Shown: piece by piece, positions 27,961 through 37,258 of the stretch
How positions within the stretch are numbered: position 1 is the stretch's first letter
Layout: each line of letters opens with the position of its first letter
Assembly: GCA_013374015.1 (NCBI GenBank)
Contig: BLLL01000003.1
Coordinates: forward strand, 109,842 to 173,841
Reading direction: 5' to 3'
Length of the DNA stretch: 64,000 nt
Origin: Candidatus Desulfovibrio kirbyi
GTDB lineage: Bacteria; Desulfobacterota; Desulfovibrionia; Desulfovibrionales; Desulfovibrionaceae
Made by a program: the position numbers and the translations under genes
The notes under the pieces: generated by a model
Seen by the model: only the letters and a program-made list of their open reading frames with translations
The model's database searches: none
Told to the model about the DNA's origin: nothing

Positions 27961-28563
27961 TCACTGAATATGCTTGCCCAATCGTGCCCAGCGTATATTG
28001 TCAAAGCCTTCCCATGACCAATAAATGCGCCATGCCTTCGCGCGTATGGCCCCGCGTTTCACGAAGCCCCAGAAGCGGGAATCCAGCGAATTGTCTCTGT
28101 TGTCTCCCATCATAAAGTACTGACCGGGCGGCACAGTCACCGGGCCATAGTTGTCCCGTGTCGGCTCATTGGTATTCCCGCTCAAAAAACGGGTGTAGGC
28201 TTCCCGCACAGGCTGCCCGTTCCGGTACAGCTGCTTGCTGCGCAATTCAATCACATCGCCAGGCACCCCGACAACACGCTTGATGTAATCCTTCGAGGGA
28301 TCGCCAGGATACTCAAAAATAACGATATCCCCACGCTCCGGATCGTCCCCCTTATAAAAATAAATGTCTGTAAAGGGAATTTTGCCGCCGTAGACAAATT
28401 TATTTGCCAGAAGATGATCGCCAACAAGCAGGGTTTCCATCATTGATTCGGAGGGTATTTTGAATGCCTGCATCACAAAGGTGCGTATCACCAGCGCCAG
28501 AACCAATGCCGTCAACAGCGCTTCCATAACTTCTCGCCAGTCTGATTTTTTTTTGCGGGACAT
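27961..28563 (-). CDS. lepB: Signal peptidase I
   Basis: Inner-membrane serine protease that removes signal peptides. The ATG at 28563 has GGAG eight bases upstream; I prefer it to an open extension of 18 codons. The 200 aa have one N-terminal membrane helix (about 15-30), nucleophile Ser40 in IPSESMMETLL, the general base Lys95 in YIKRVVGVPGD, and GDNRDNSLDSRFWG near the end. Confidence 0.96.
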   Translation of the reverse strand: MSRKKKSDWREVMEALLTALVLALVIRTFVMQAFKIPSESMMETLLVGDHLLANKFVYGGKIPFTDIYFYKGDDPERGDIVIFEYPGDPSKDYIKRVVGVPGDVIELRSKQLYRNGQPVREAYTRFLSGNTNEPTRDNYGPVTVPPGQYFMMGDNRDNSLDSRFWGFVKRGAIRAKAWRIYWSWEGFDNIRWARLGKHIQ

Positions 28564-28626
28564 TCGCCAATCTCCAGATAAAATAAAATTTTTGCGCAGA
28601 AAACATGTTGCCAACAAGAAAAGCGC

Positions 28627-28655
28627 AGTATGCCGTCATGCGCCGGCAAAGGCAA
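28627..28655 (-). promoter_or_regulatory. Possible lepB promoter
   Basis: On the minus strand TTGCCT, 17 bases, then CATACT, in the 138-base gap after the binding-protein gene. Nothing else of note lies in that gap. Confidence 0.45.
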
Positions 28656-28701
28656 GCTGGAAAAAACGCCTGGTTGCGCCAAAATCTTCAAAGTCTGTGC
28701 C

Positions 28702-29754
28702 TTATTCTAGGCAATCGCACAATGTCTTTGCGCGCAACGATTTGAGATGTATGCTTCCGTTCAGGATTTCTCCGCGCAGTTCCGCAAGACGGCGTTCCAT
28801 ATCGCGCGGCATATTTTTCCCCGCGGCGGTCATGAAGGGCGTCATGTCCGTTATGCCAACTCCTTTATTGGCAAAATCATAAACGATACTTTCCCTGTCC
28901 TCAAAATTTCCACCGGCGGCTGAGGCCACAATGTCATACACCGCTCTGTCCGCCTGTTTGAGAATTGTTGTCAGCACACGCTCCGGCACGGCATTGTCCT
29001 GATTCGAATCCAGCGCGACGACATACGCGTCGCGCTCCCGCACCAGATCCAAAGCCTGGGCGTTGCCGCGCCCCGCAGCCAGAACCAGTACGTCCGCGCC
29101 GCCGTCAAGGAGTTCCCGCGCACTCTCGCGGGCTGCGCCGACATCGTTAAATGACCCGGAAAAGGCGGCAACAACGCGCATTTCAGGGTCAATCAGCCGC
29201 GCGCCTTCGCCAAACGCATCCAGCATGCTGCGCAGGGCAGGCACATCCTCACCGGACAGCCAGCCGATAATTTTTTCGCTGTTTATGCCCTGCAACGCTG
29301 TGGCTGTCGTCAACATGGCGGCGGCGGCGCCGGCCAGAAAGGCGGCCTCTTCATCCGCAAATGTCACCGACATGATATTGGGAGCGCGCACAGCCGCGTC
29401 AATACAGCCGAACTTCGTCCTGCGAAAGTTTGCGGCATTGTCGCGCAAAATTTCATGAAACCCGTCAGAGGCCACAATAACAAGGTCGTAGTTTTGCGCC
29501 GCCTTCTGAAACACAGCCCGCTGGTCTTCTTCGGGCGAGGCCGTCATCACTGCGACCTGCGCGGAAAAGGCCTTTTCCGCCTTCGTGAGACCCGCGCGCA
29601 GCAAATCTGTCCACGCCGATCCCTCGTGTTCCAGCAGCAGGGCAACGCGAAGGGGCAGTTGCGCTGGTTCGCCGGCCATCACAGGCATGACGCAGAAAAT
29701 AACAAACACTACTGTAATACATTGAAAATATTTATACGCACGGGTCATACCCAT
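28702..29754 (-). CDS. BMP/PnrA-family periplasmic binding protein
   Basis: 350 aa with a signal peptide (MGMTRAYKYF, hydrophobic to about residue 24, cleavage near VMAGEP). The body fits the basic-membrane-protein family of nucleoside or purine ABC receptors: VALLLEHEGSAWTDLLRAGL, then FADEEAAFLAGAAAAML, and the later VVALDSNQD pattern. No lipobox Cys is seen at the usual place, unlike most family members. No permease or ATPase is nearby, so its partner is elsewhere or lost. The ATG overlaps the typA stop (TAATG); a second ATG is two codons on. Confidence 0.8.
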   Translation of the reverse strand: MGMTRAYKYFQCITVVFVIFCVMPVMAGEPAQLPLRVALLLEHEGSAWTDLLRAGLTKAEKAFSAQVAVMTASPEEDQRAVFQKAAQNYDLVIVASDGFHEILRDNAANFRRTKFGCIDAAVRAPNIMSVTFADEEAAFLAGAAAAMLTTATALQGINSEKIIGWLSGEDVPALRSMLDAFGEGARLIDPEMRVVAAFSGSFNDVGAARESARELLDGGADVLVLAAGRGNAQALDLVRERDAYVVALDSNQDNAVPERVLTTILKQADRAVYDIVASAAGGNFEDRESIVYDFANKGVGITDMTPFMTAAGKNMPRDMERRLAELRGEILNGSIHLKSLRAKTLCDCLE

Positions 29755-31577
29755 TACCCCTTGCGCCTGACGCCGGCCGACTGGTACCGTTTTTGAGCGG
29801 AAAGCTCCATCTTGCGCAGGCGTATTGCCTTGGGCGTCACCTCTACCAGTTCGTCTTCACGGACAAAATGCAGCGCGTGTTCCAAATTCATTTTTTTTGC
29901 AGGAGTTAAAATAACATTTTCGTCCTTACAGGCGGCGCGCAGATTTGTCAGCTTTTTTTCCTTTGTGGCGTTCACGTCAATATCGTTGTCGCGGTTATGT
30001 TCCCCAACTATCATGCCTTCGTACACCGGGTCCCCCTGCTCCACAAAGAGCACACCCCGCGGCTCCAGATTAAAAAGCGCGTAAGCGACAGCGTATCCTG
30101 GCCTGTCCGCCACAATGGAGCCTGAAAAACGTGTGAGAAAATCGCCGCGCCACGCCTCATAACCCTCCAGCCACGAATTCATGATGCCCGTACCCCTGGT
30201 ATCGGTCAAAAATTCGTCACGGTACCCGATCAGCCCGCGCGACGGCACGGAAAATTCCAGACGCACACGCCCCGTGCCGCTGTTGACGCAGTTGAGCATA
30301 CGCCCCTTACGCTGGGCCAGCTTGTCCGTCACCACACCCATAAACATCTCATCGCAGTCCACGCAGAGATGCTCCACAGGTTCCAGCACAGCGCCCTGTC
30401 CGTCTTTTTTGAGAATAACTTCCGGTCGCCCCACGGAAAGTTCAAAACCTTCCCGCCGCATGGTTTCGATAAGGATGGCCATCTGAAATTCGCCGCGCCC
30501 CTTCACAAGAAAAACCTCATCTGTCTCTTCAACGCGGATTGCCACATTGCGCAGGCTTTCCCTGTTCAGTCTCTCCCATATTGCGCGACTCTGCACAATT
30601 TTGCCCTCGCGTCCAGCCAAGGGCGACGTGTTGATGCCGAAACGCATGGCGACGGTTGGCTCATCCACACGGATACGCGCCAGCGCACGCGGATTTTCCC
30701 GTGTGCAGACCGTATCGCCGATAGTCACGTCTTCAATGCCGGCCAGAACAACAATATCGCCGGGGGACGCCTTTTCAACTTCTTTAAGACGCATCCCTTC
30801 ATAAACCTGCAACTTTGTGACACGCAAAGGCTTTTGCCGCCCGTCGCCGCACATGCACACAAGCGCGTCCCTAGCAAAGACCGTTCCGTGCATGATCCTG
30901 CCGACAGCCAGCCGACCGAGATAGTCGGAATAATCCAAGTCCGCCACCAGCATCTGAAAAGGCTCGTCCGGCTCATAGGAAGGAGGGGGGAGTTTGCCCA
31001 CAATGCCCTCAAAAAGTGGCGTCAGATCCTGCTGCGGATCGTCCAGAGCACGCATGGCCACACCTGCGCGGCCAATGGCGTACAGGACAGGAAATTCCAC
31101 CTGGCGCTCGTCAGCGCCAAGATCGATAAAAAGATCGTAGACATCGTTGAGCACCTCTTGCGGACGGGCGTCCTTACGGTCGATCTTGTTGATCACCACA
31201 AGCACGGGCAGTCCGGCCTCAAGAGTTTTACGCAGGACAAAGCGCGTTTGGGGCAAGGGGCCTTCTGAAGCGTCCACCAGCAGAATGGCGCCGGTCGCCA
31301 TGGAAAGCGAGCGTTCCACCTCACCGCCAAAATCAGCGTGTCCCGGGGTGTCAATAATATTTATCTTTATCCCGTTCCAGGTTACGGCGCAGTTTTTTGC
31401 GGCAATGGTGATGCCGCGCTCACGTTCCAGGTCCATTGTGTCCATAATGCGCTCGTCCACGCGCTGGTCCGCGCGGAAAACGCCGCTCTGCCGAAAAAGC
31501 GCGTCCACAAGCGTTGTTTTACCGTGGTCAACATGGGCAATAATCGCTACATTGCGCAAAGATTTATTGTACTGCAT
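29754..31577 (-). CDS. typA: GTPase TypA/BipA
   Basis: Ribosome-binding translational GTPase. The G1 motif is AHVDHGKTTLV, the G2 region RGITIAAKN, G3 DTPGHADFG and G4 INKIDR. EF-G-like domains III and V and the family C-terminal domain (KEKKLTNLRAACKDENV) follow. The 607 aa are standard. The divergent carboxylase operon starts 274 bases away. Confidence 0.96.
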   Translation of the reverse strand: MQYNKSLRNVAIIAHVDHGKTTLVDALFRQSGVFRADQRVDERIMDTMDLERERGITIAAKNCAVTWNGIKINIIDTPGHADFGGEVERSLSMATGAILLVDASEGPLPQTRFVLRKTLEAGLPVLVVINKIDRKDARPQEVLNDVYDLFIDLGADERQVEFPVLYAIGRAGVAMRALDDPQQDLTPLFEGIVGKLPPPSYEPDEPFQMLVADLDYSDYLGRLAVGRIMHGTVFARDALVCMCGDGRQKPLRVTKLQVYEGMRLKEVEKASPGDIVVLAGIEDVTIGDTVCTRENPRALARIRVDEPTVAMRFGINTSPLAGREGKIVQSRAIWERLNRESLRNVAIRVEETDEVFLVKGRGEFQMAILIETMRREGFELSVGRPEVILKKDGQGAVLEPVEHLCVDCDEMFMGVVTDKLAQRKGRMLNCVNSGTGRVRLEFSVPSRGLIGYRDEFLTDTRGTGIMNSWLEGYEAWRGDFLTRFSGSIVADRPGYAVAYALFNLEPRGVLFVEQGDPVYEGMIVGEHNRDNDIDVNATKEKKLTNLRAACKDENVILTPAKKMNLEHALHFVREDELVEVTPKAIRLRKMELSAQKRYQSAGVRRKG

Positions 31578-31757
31578 ACACTGCCTGCATCACGATCAGA
31601 TGTTCAAAAAATATCGGAAACAACACGCTCAGACCACGGATTCTGGCAGCAGTTTCCTGATCAGCAGCGCCAGCTTTTTCCGGCGCGCTCCGCCACGGCG
31701 ATAATCTCATCTGCGGACTGGACTCCTTCAAAATTTTGCATACCATCACCCTCAGTA

Positions 31758-31786
31758 TTGGCACGTTCATAATTTTCTGCTAGACT
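31758..31786 (+). promoter_or_regulatory. Promoter of the carboxylase operon
   Basis: TTGGCA, 17 bases, then TAGACT, 65 bases before the TTG start of accC, in the divergent gap with typA. Confidence 0.5.
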
Positions 31787-31851
31787 GAACAAATCAGCAT
31801 AACCTGCTTACCCACGCCCGACAAGGGCTTTTATCTTTAGCCGGAGACAGT

Positions 31852-33270
31852 TTGGACAACACCGCACACAAGCTCCTTATTGCCAACAGGGGCGAAATAG
31901 CGTTACGCATCATCAATGCCTGCGGCAAACTCAACCTGTCGTTTACGGCGGTATATACTGCGGAAGACGCGGCATCAGGACATGTGCAACTAGCTCGCGC
32001 AAAAGGCGGCGAAAAAAGCCTTTTCAGAATCTCCTCCTATCACGACGCCAACGAACTGATGGCTGTGGCCGACGAAGCCGGTTGTACCGCCATACACCCC
32101 GGATACGGTTTTTTTGCTGAAGATTTCCGCTTTGCCCGCCGCGTTGCCAAACGTGACCGCAAACTGCTCTTTATTGCTCCTTCCTGGAAAATTATCCGGG
32201 AGTTGGGCGACAAAATCAACACCAAACGACTGGCGCGCAGCCTCAATGTCCCCACAGTGCCCGGTTCCGACCGTCCCATCTATGATGAAATGGAAGCCGA
32301 CCGCATAGCCAAAACAATTTTTGAATTTCAGGAACAGCAGGACATTACTCATCCCCTGGTGCTGGTCAAGGCCTCCGCCGGCGGCGGTGGCATGGGGATT
32401 GAAGAAGTGTATGATCCGGACCAGTTCCGCTCGGTGTTCCGCCGCATCCGCAATTATGCCATGCGTCAGTTCAAGGATGAGGGAGTGCTCATTGAACAGC
32501 GGATCACAAACTTTAACCATCTGGAAGTCCAGATCGTTTCCGACCGCACGGGCGGCAACCCCGTGCATTTCGGCACGCGCAACTGCACCATCCAGTCCAC
32601 TGGGCTGCAAAAACGTATTGAAGTCGCGCCGGGCTTTGCGCCCGACGTGCTGGACTATACCTTTGACGCCGCAAAAGTCCTCAGCGATATTGTGGACTAC
32701 TCGCTGACAATGGCGCGCAATGTCGGCTACGACAATGTTGGCACATGGGAATGGATTGTCACGCGCAAAGGGCAACCTTTTCTTATGGAGGTCAACACCC
32801 GCATTCAGGTGGAAAACGGCGTTTCAGCCCGCATTGCCCGTATCAGGGGAAAGGGAGATATTGATCTGATCGCCGAACAGATACGCCTTGGCCTTGGCCA
32901 GAATCTTGGATACACCCAAGACGACATCACCTTTGAGGGCGTAGGCATTGAATACCGCCTGATTGCCGAGGATCCGGAAAACTCCTTCACCCCGTGGGTT
33001 GGCCGCATTGAACATTTTCAGTGGGACAACGCGCCGTGGTTGACACTGCTTACCCATGTGCCCCAGGCTGAACCTTATGAAATTCCTGTCGAATTTGATC
33101 CAAACCTGGCGCTGGCCATTGTGTGGGGCAAAGACCTTGAACAGGCCAGGCAGCGGGGTTTGCAATTTCTCCATTCGCTCCAGCTCACCGGACAAAACGC
33201 TTCCGGTGAAAAGCTCAAATCAAATGCGGCGTTTCTGGCGACCAATACGGAAAGCATTTTGCGCTTTTAA
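31852..33270 (+). CDS. accC: Biotin carboxylase subunit of acetyl-CoA carboxylase
   Basis: Carboxylates biotin with ATP and bicarbonate. 472 aa. The start is TTG at 31852 with GGAG five or six bases upstream. It begins KLLIANRGEIALRII, and the ATP-grasp core includes VKASAGGGGMGI, the catalytic MEVNTRIQVENGVS and the RNCTIQSTGLQKR region. The sequence is more divergent than ordinary AccC (for example SAGGGGMGI and DCTxQ replaced by NCTIQ), matching a dedicated partner for the fused transferase 57 bases downstream. Confidence 0.9.
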   Translation: MDNTAHKLLIANRGEIALRIINACGKLNLSFTAVYTAEDAASGHVQLARAKGGEKSLFRISSYHDANELMAVADEAGCTAIHPGYGFFAEDFRFARRVAKRDRKLLFIAPSWKIIRELGDKINTKRLARSLNVPTVPGSDRPIYDEMEADRIAKTIFEFQEQQDITHPLVLVKASAGGGGMGIEEVYDPDQFRSVFRRIRNYAMRQFKDEGVLIEQRITNFNHLEVQIVSDRTGGNPVHFGTRNCTIQSTGLQKRIEVAPGFAPDVLDYTFDAAKVLSDIVDYSLTMARNVGYDNVGTWEWIVTRKGQPFLMEVNTRIQVENGVSARIARIRGKGDIDLIAEQIRLGLGQNLGYTQDDITFEGVGIEYRLIAEDPENSFTPWVGRIEHFQWDNAPWLTLLTHVPQAEPYEIPVEFDPNLALAIVWGKDLEQARQRGLQFLHSLQLTGQNASGEKLKSNAAFLATNTESILRF

Positions 33271-33327
33271 CAGACGGGACAACAGGACGCTCTCTACAAA
33301 AAATCACATTCAGCCTTTATGTAGCTC

Positions 33328-35577
33328 ATGGACAACAATATAGAAAAACGTCTGCAAAGCCTGCGCGACAGGCTGGCCTACCTGCTGGATATCTTTCCCG
33401 GCAAGCACAGGAGCAGTGCGGCGCTGCTTGAAGAAAAGCTCGCCGACTTCACCGCGTACGCCGGATCAGACGCGCTGGAGGACAGTTACGCTGACCTGGC
33501 AAACCTCGAAGACCTCTTTGCCTATGTGGAACGCCACCTTGAAAATGAGATTTCCCCCATGGACAAAGTGCGTATTGTGCGCCATCCGCAACGAATCTGC
33601 CTGCGCGATATCTTAGAAAATGTTTACGACAATTTTACAGAAGTGGGCGGCCAGGACGAACACAGCCTTGACCCCAGCATGCTCATTGCGCGCGCGATTG
33701 TCACCCGGCGCAGGGGCAAAAAAGCCTACACCCAGTCGGTTATGGTTATCGGTCAGGAAAAAGGGCACGGCGCGGAATTCCGCAATGGAGGCTCAGTCAA
33801 GCCCTGGGGCAACGCCAAAGCATTGCAGTACATGAGCGTTGCCGAAACAGAAGGCATCCCTGTACACTGTTATATTTTTACCCCGGGGTCCTATCCCGTT
33901 GAGGATTATCCCGGAGCAGGCCAGCAAATAGCGCGCAATATTTACTATATGGCAGGTCTGCGCGTACCGGTTGTGGCCATAATTTCCGAAGGCGGCTCAG
34001 GCGGCGCGGAAGCCATCGGCCTTGCGGACAAACGGCTAATGCTCTCGCACGGTTACTATTCTGTTATTTCGCCGGAAGGCGCCGCGGCAATCGAAGGCGA
34101 CCTCAAGACAGGCGCGCGCGCCACCTCCGAGCTTATAGAACACTGCGCCAACAACCTGAAAATCACCGCCCAGGACAATCTGAAATTTGGCTATATTGAC
34201 AGAATCATACAGGAACCGCCCTTGGGAGCGCGTCCGTGGCACTACGATTTTTACCGCTCACTGCGCCAAGAAGTGCTGCGGGCAACGGACGAAGTGGTCA
34301 TTTCCACACGCAACATACCAATTTTTCGTGGGATTGCGCTCTCACGCCATCGCAGCCCCGATGCAGACCTCGACAATCTCCACATCCGCTGGGGCATTCC
34401 CGCCACTGCAAAAACCCGTTTGGTACTACGGCGGCAACAAAAATTTCTGCGATTTTCACGTCAGGCAGCCCGCGACAGACGCCCCTTTCTCACCAAGCAG
34501 GTCGTTGCCTTCTATGACTGGATTTCAAAACCCTGGATTAGCTTCAAGTACGATTTTTACCGCAAACATCAGCGCCAACTCAAGACGATCATTGAAGAAA
34601 TCCACAATGAATGGGAAATGCTGAAATACCGCCTGCTTTCCCCCTGGCGCAAACTTACCAAAAAACTCTCAGGCCGCACAGACAGCAAGGCCAAGGAACT
34701 GACAGCCCTTTCAACATGGGCGGGCGATGCGCGTCGCCGCAAATGGAATTATATTTCACCACGTTACAAGATTGACCGCACAATCACCTGCCCCAACAGT
34801 GATTCCTACGGATGCCTTGACCTGTGGGGACCTGACCTCTTTGCCGAATTTGCCGGCGTGTGCAGCCACTGCGGCTACCACTTCCCCATGGAGCCGGAAT
34901 GGTACGTAAAAAATGTTTTTGACGCCGGATCAACTTTTGAATTCAACAGTGAAATTGAAGCCGGCAATCCGCTGGACTTTCCTGGTTTTTCCGAACGCAT
35001 TGACAAAGACCAAGCAAAAACCGGCGCCAAGAGCGGCTGTATGACCTTTGAAGCCCGTATCGACAATATCAAGATGGTCGTGGTCATGCTTATGGGAACA
35101 TTTCGTGGGGGTTCTGTGGGCGCGGCTGAAGGCTACAAATTTGTGGAGGCCGCTGCCCGCGCGCAAAAACAACGCATGCCTTTGTTGAGTTATGTGCACG
35201 GCACAGCGGGCATACGCATTCAGGAAGGCACTCACGGGGTCATCCAGATGCCGCGCTGCACGGTGGCCGTACGCCGCTATATCGAATCCGGCGGCCTGTA
35301 TATGGTGCTCTACGACACCAATTCCTTTGCCGGGCCGGTGGCAAGTTTTCTCGGCTGCTCCCCCTATCAGTTCGCAGTACGCTCCTCCAACATAGGATTT
35401 GCCGGCCCCGGCGTCATCAAGGAAACAACAGGCACAGACATTCCCCCAAAATATCACCGCTCCTACCGCGCGCTTTCCCGCGGACACATACAGGCCATAT
35501 GGGACAGGCGACAAATCAGGGCGAATCTCAAACAGGCGCTACTGACCATCGGCGGGCGAAACCTGTACTACAGGTAA
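33328..35577 (+). CDS. Fused acetyl-CoA carboxylase carboxyltransferase (alpha-beta)
   Basis: 749 aa joining AccA-like and AccD-like halves in one chain, alpha first. The alpha half (about 1-340) shows DKVRIVRHPQR, VMVIGQEKGHG, EGGSGGAEAIG at residue 222, and YYSVISPEGAAA. A basic linker follows. The beta half begins RYKIDRTITCPNSD with cysteines 488, 496, 512 and 515; the first pair is C-x7-C rather than CxxC, so the zinc ribbon is unusual. It continues with MLMGTFRGGSVG and GIRIQEG and NIGFAGPGVIKET. Ordinary bacteria encode the two subunits separately. It transfers carboxyl to acetyl-CoA for fatty acid synthesis; propionyl-CoA is an alternative substrate. Confidence 0.9.
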   Translation: MDNNIEKRLQSLRDRLAYLLDIFPGKHRSSAALLEEKLADFTAYAGSDALEDSYADLANLEDLFAYVERHLENEISPMDKVRIVRHPQRICLRDILENVYDNFTEVGGQDEHSLDPSMLIARAIVTRRRGKKAYTQSVMVIGQEKGHGAEFRNGGSVKPWGNAKALQYMSVAETEGIPVHCYIFTPGSYPVEDYPGAGQQIARNIYYMAGLRVPVVAIISEGGSGGAEAIGLADKRLMLSHGYYSVISPEGAAAIEGDLKTGARATSELIEHCANNLKITAQDNLKFGYIDRIIQEPPLGARPWHYDFYRSLRQEVLRATDEVVISTRNIPIFRGIALSRHRSPDADLDNLHIRWGIPATAKTRLVLRRQQKFLRFSRQAARDRRPFLTKQVVAFYDWISKPWISFKYDFYRKHQRQLKTIIEEIHNEWEMLKYRLLSPWRKLTKKLSGRTDSKAKELTALSTWAGDARRRKWNYISPRYKIDRTITCPNSDSYGCLDLWGPDLFAEFAGVCSHCGYHFPMEPEWYVKNVFDAGSTFEFNSEIEAGNPLDFPGFSERIDKDQAKTGAKSGCMTFEARIDNIKMVVVMLMGTFRGGSVGAAEGYKFVEAAARAQKQRMPLLSYVHGTAGIRIQEGTHGVIQMPRCTVAVRRYIESGGLYMVLYDTNSFAGPVASFLGCSPYQFAVRSSNIGFAGPGVIKETTGTDIPPKYHRSYRALSRGHIQAIWDRRQIRANLKQALLTIGGRNLYYR

Positions 35578-35583
35578 TAAAAA

Positions 35584-36237
35584 ATGATCAATATTTCACA
35601 ACTGCTGGATGAAATTAAAAGCTCACCGTACAACGAAATTGTCATTTCCACTCCGCACACAGGCAAAATAACATTCGCGGACATAAAAGAAGGCGACTGT
35701 GTGCTGGGGCCGCAAGGAATCTGGAAGCATCAGCCGGGCACCCAACTGGCCACTCTGGAACGCGAGCGCAATTTCAAACCTATCTTCGCGCCGGACAAAG
35801 GCGAAATCAGCCTTGTGCACAAAAAACTTGAAGGCCTGTTTGCGGAGGCCGGCACAGAGCTTGTCGTCCTGCGCCACATGCTTACCCGTGATGAAGTGCA
35901 GCGCATGATCCTGCAAAAAGCCCTGCATCTGTTCCGCGCGCCGGAGCGGGCAAAATATTATTTTACGCCTGAAGCGGACAAAAAAATCCGCGCCTCTGAA
36001 ACACGCACCATGACAGTGCGCAACGGCATGGAGCTTTTTATCATGTCGCGCATGAAGCGGGAGGTTCCGCTGCACTACAGCGGGCCAGAGGGCGTTATTT
36101 ATGAGATCTATTTCAAATACAATGCAAATCTGGAGATCGGCGCGCCGCTCATCGGTGTTTGCTCCCCTGCCCATCTCCCCGTTATTCAGGACATGATCGC
36201 CCGCGTCCAGACAGAGTGGTTCGAGAAGACTGAATGA
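35584..36237 (+). CDS. Atypical biotin carrier protein of the carboxylase operon
   Basis: 217 aa, six bases after the transferase gene. The C-terminal part reads GMELFIMSRMKREV followed by GPEGVIYEIYFKYNANLEIG and APLIGV, which has the shape of a biotinyl domain. Lys158 in SRMKR would be the biotin site, but the normal AMKM motif is altered. An earlier segment (about 66-100, FAPDKGEISLVH) looks like the first half of the barrel, with a helical insert between the halves. So it may be a split or swollen carrier domain. No ordinary AccB is in the window. Confidence 0.72.
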   Translation: MINISQLLDEIKSSPYNEIVISTPHTGKITFADIKEGDCVLGPQGIWKHQPGTQLATLERERNFKPIFAPDKGEISLVHKKLEGLFAEAGTELVVLRHMLTRDEVQRMILQKALHLFRAPERAKYYFTPEADKKIRASETRTMTVRNGMELFIMSRMKREVPLHYSGPEGVIYEIYFKYNANLEIGAPLIGVCSPAHLPVIQDMIARVQTEWFEKTE

Positions 36238-36316
36238 TCAAGGAAGTTATCGCAACATTCTTTTGTTAATACTCTCAAGAATTAAATTGCAATTTATCAA
36301 ATAATCTATGATTCCA

Positions 36317-36688
36317 CTATGTTACTGAAGCTTCCGGAACCTCCGGAAACGCAGATTCCCGCACAGGCAGGGCCTGCGGTAGCCCCATCCGCGGATGCGG
36401 AAAAACACACACAGACGTCCCGTACAGTTCGCTGAGCCTTTCTTCTGGAAAAACCTCAACCGTCTATCCGTCAAAAAGCACGCTGCCCTTCTGTATCCCC
36501 ATAATACGTGTAGCATAGAATGCGGCCAAATTGCAGTCGTGCATGGCCATGATCACACAGACTCCGACGGCGCGGCGGCATTCCAGCAGATCAAAAAGCG
36601 CAAGTTCCCGCGCCAGATCCAGCCCAGCAGCACCCGCTGCAATTCCCCGCAGGCAAGCGCGTTCAACCTTGCGCGCCGTAAAATTCAC
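36317..36688 (-). pseudogene. Remnant of an iron-type ABC transporter ATPase
   Basis: The C-terminal third of an ATPase of the FecE/BtuD kind, in two frames. First AGLDLARELALFDLLE, then VCVIMAMHDCNLAAFYA with the H-loop His, ending GSVLFDG and a stop. After a frame change the family tail continues: EERLSELYG and VCVFPHPRMG to a stop at 36317. Walker A, the signature motif and a proper Walker B are gone. It directly continues the broken permease remnant. Non-functional. Confidence 0.8.
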
Positions 36689-36689
36689 A

Positions 36690-37258
36690 TGCGCAGGACA
36701 AGCCGATCGCCATAGCCGACGGATGCCTCATGCAGGGCCTTGACCAGAGCAACGATAGCCCCCAGAAACGCTGACACGGCAATCCCCGCCAGGACAAACG
36801 CGCTCAAGCCGGATCGCGCAAAAAAGCGCCGCCAGCGCTCCTGCAAGAGCTGCCGCCGCAATAAGCCCTGTGCGACAAACCCAAGGAATGCGCCAGCGCC
36901 GGCGCGCCGCCAAAAAAGACAATAGCCAAACTTGCCCCGCAGGCCGCGCCGGCTGAAATGCCCAAGGTGAACGGATCCGCCAGGGGATTGCGCAGCACCC
37001 CTTGCAGAGCAACTCCGGCCACAGCCAGGCAGCCGCCGCACAAGATCGCAAGGCAAACCCGCGCAAGGCGAATGTCGCCCACCACAAGAAGGCGTGTCGG
37101 TTCCACAGAAATTCCGGAAAGGCCAAGATGCGCCGCAAGAGCCTGAAAAACGTCCGTAGCGCTCAATGGCACAGGGCCAGGCGGCAGGCAAGCGGGACAG
37201 AACACAGCCAGCACGCCGCGAGCGCTATCAAAATTCGGCATACGCGCGTGGTGTCCAT
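36690..37258 (-). pseudogene. Remnant of a FecCD-family permease
   Basis: An ABC permease for ferric siderophore or cobalamin, decayed. The ATG at 37258 directly follows the pgeF stop and opens a first membrane helix (RILIALAACWLC), which stops early. The family signature then appears in another frame: IRLARVCLAILCGG, AGVALQGVLRNPLADPFTLG. Later helices (GLIAAAALAGALAALF; FVLAGIAVSAFLGAIVALV) fall in two further frames. At least three frameshifts exist and the last five or so helices are missing; a normal protein has about 330 aa. Confidence 0.85.

Noticed and set aside
30369..31268. Plus-strand open frame of about 300 codons
   Set aside because: It lies entirely opposite typA, has His/Gln-rich composition typical of a reversed coding strand, and no family motif.
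36284..36295. 12-base palindrome AAATTGCAATTT after the carboxylase operon
   Set aside because: Short, A+T-rich and without a T-run or nearby promoter; expected by chance in such sequence.
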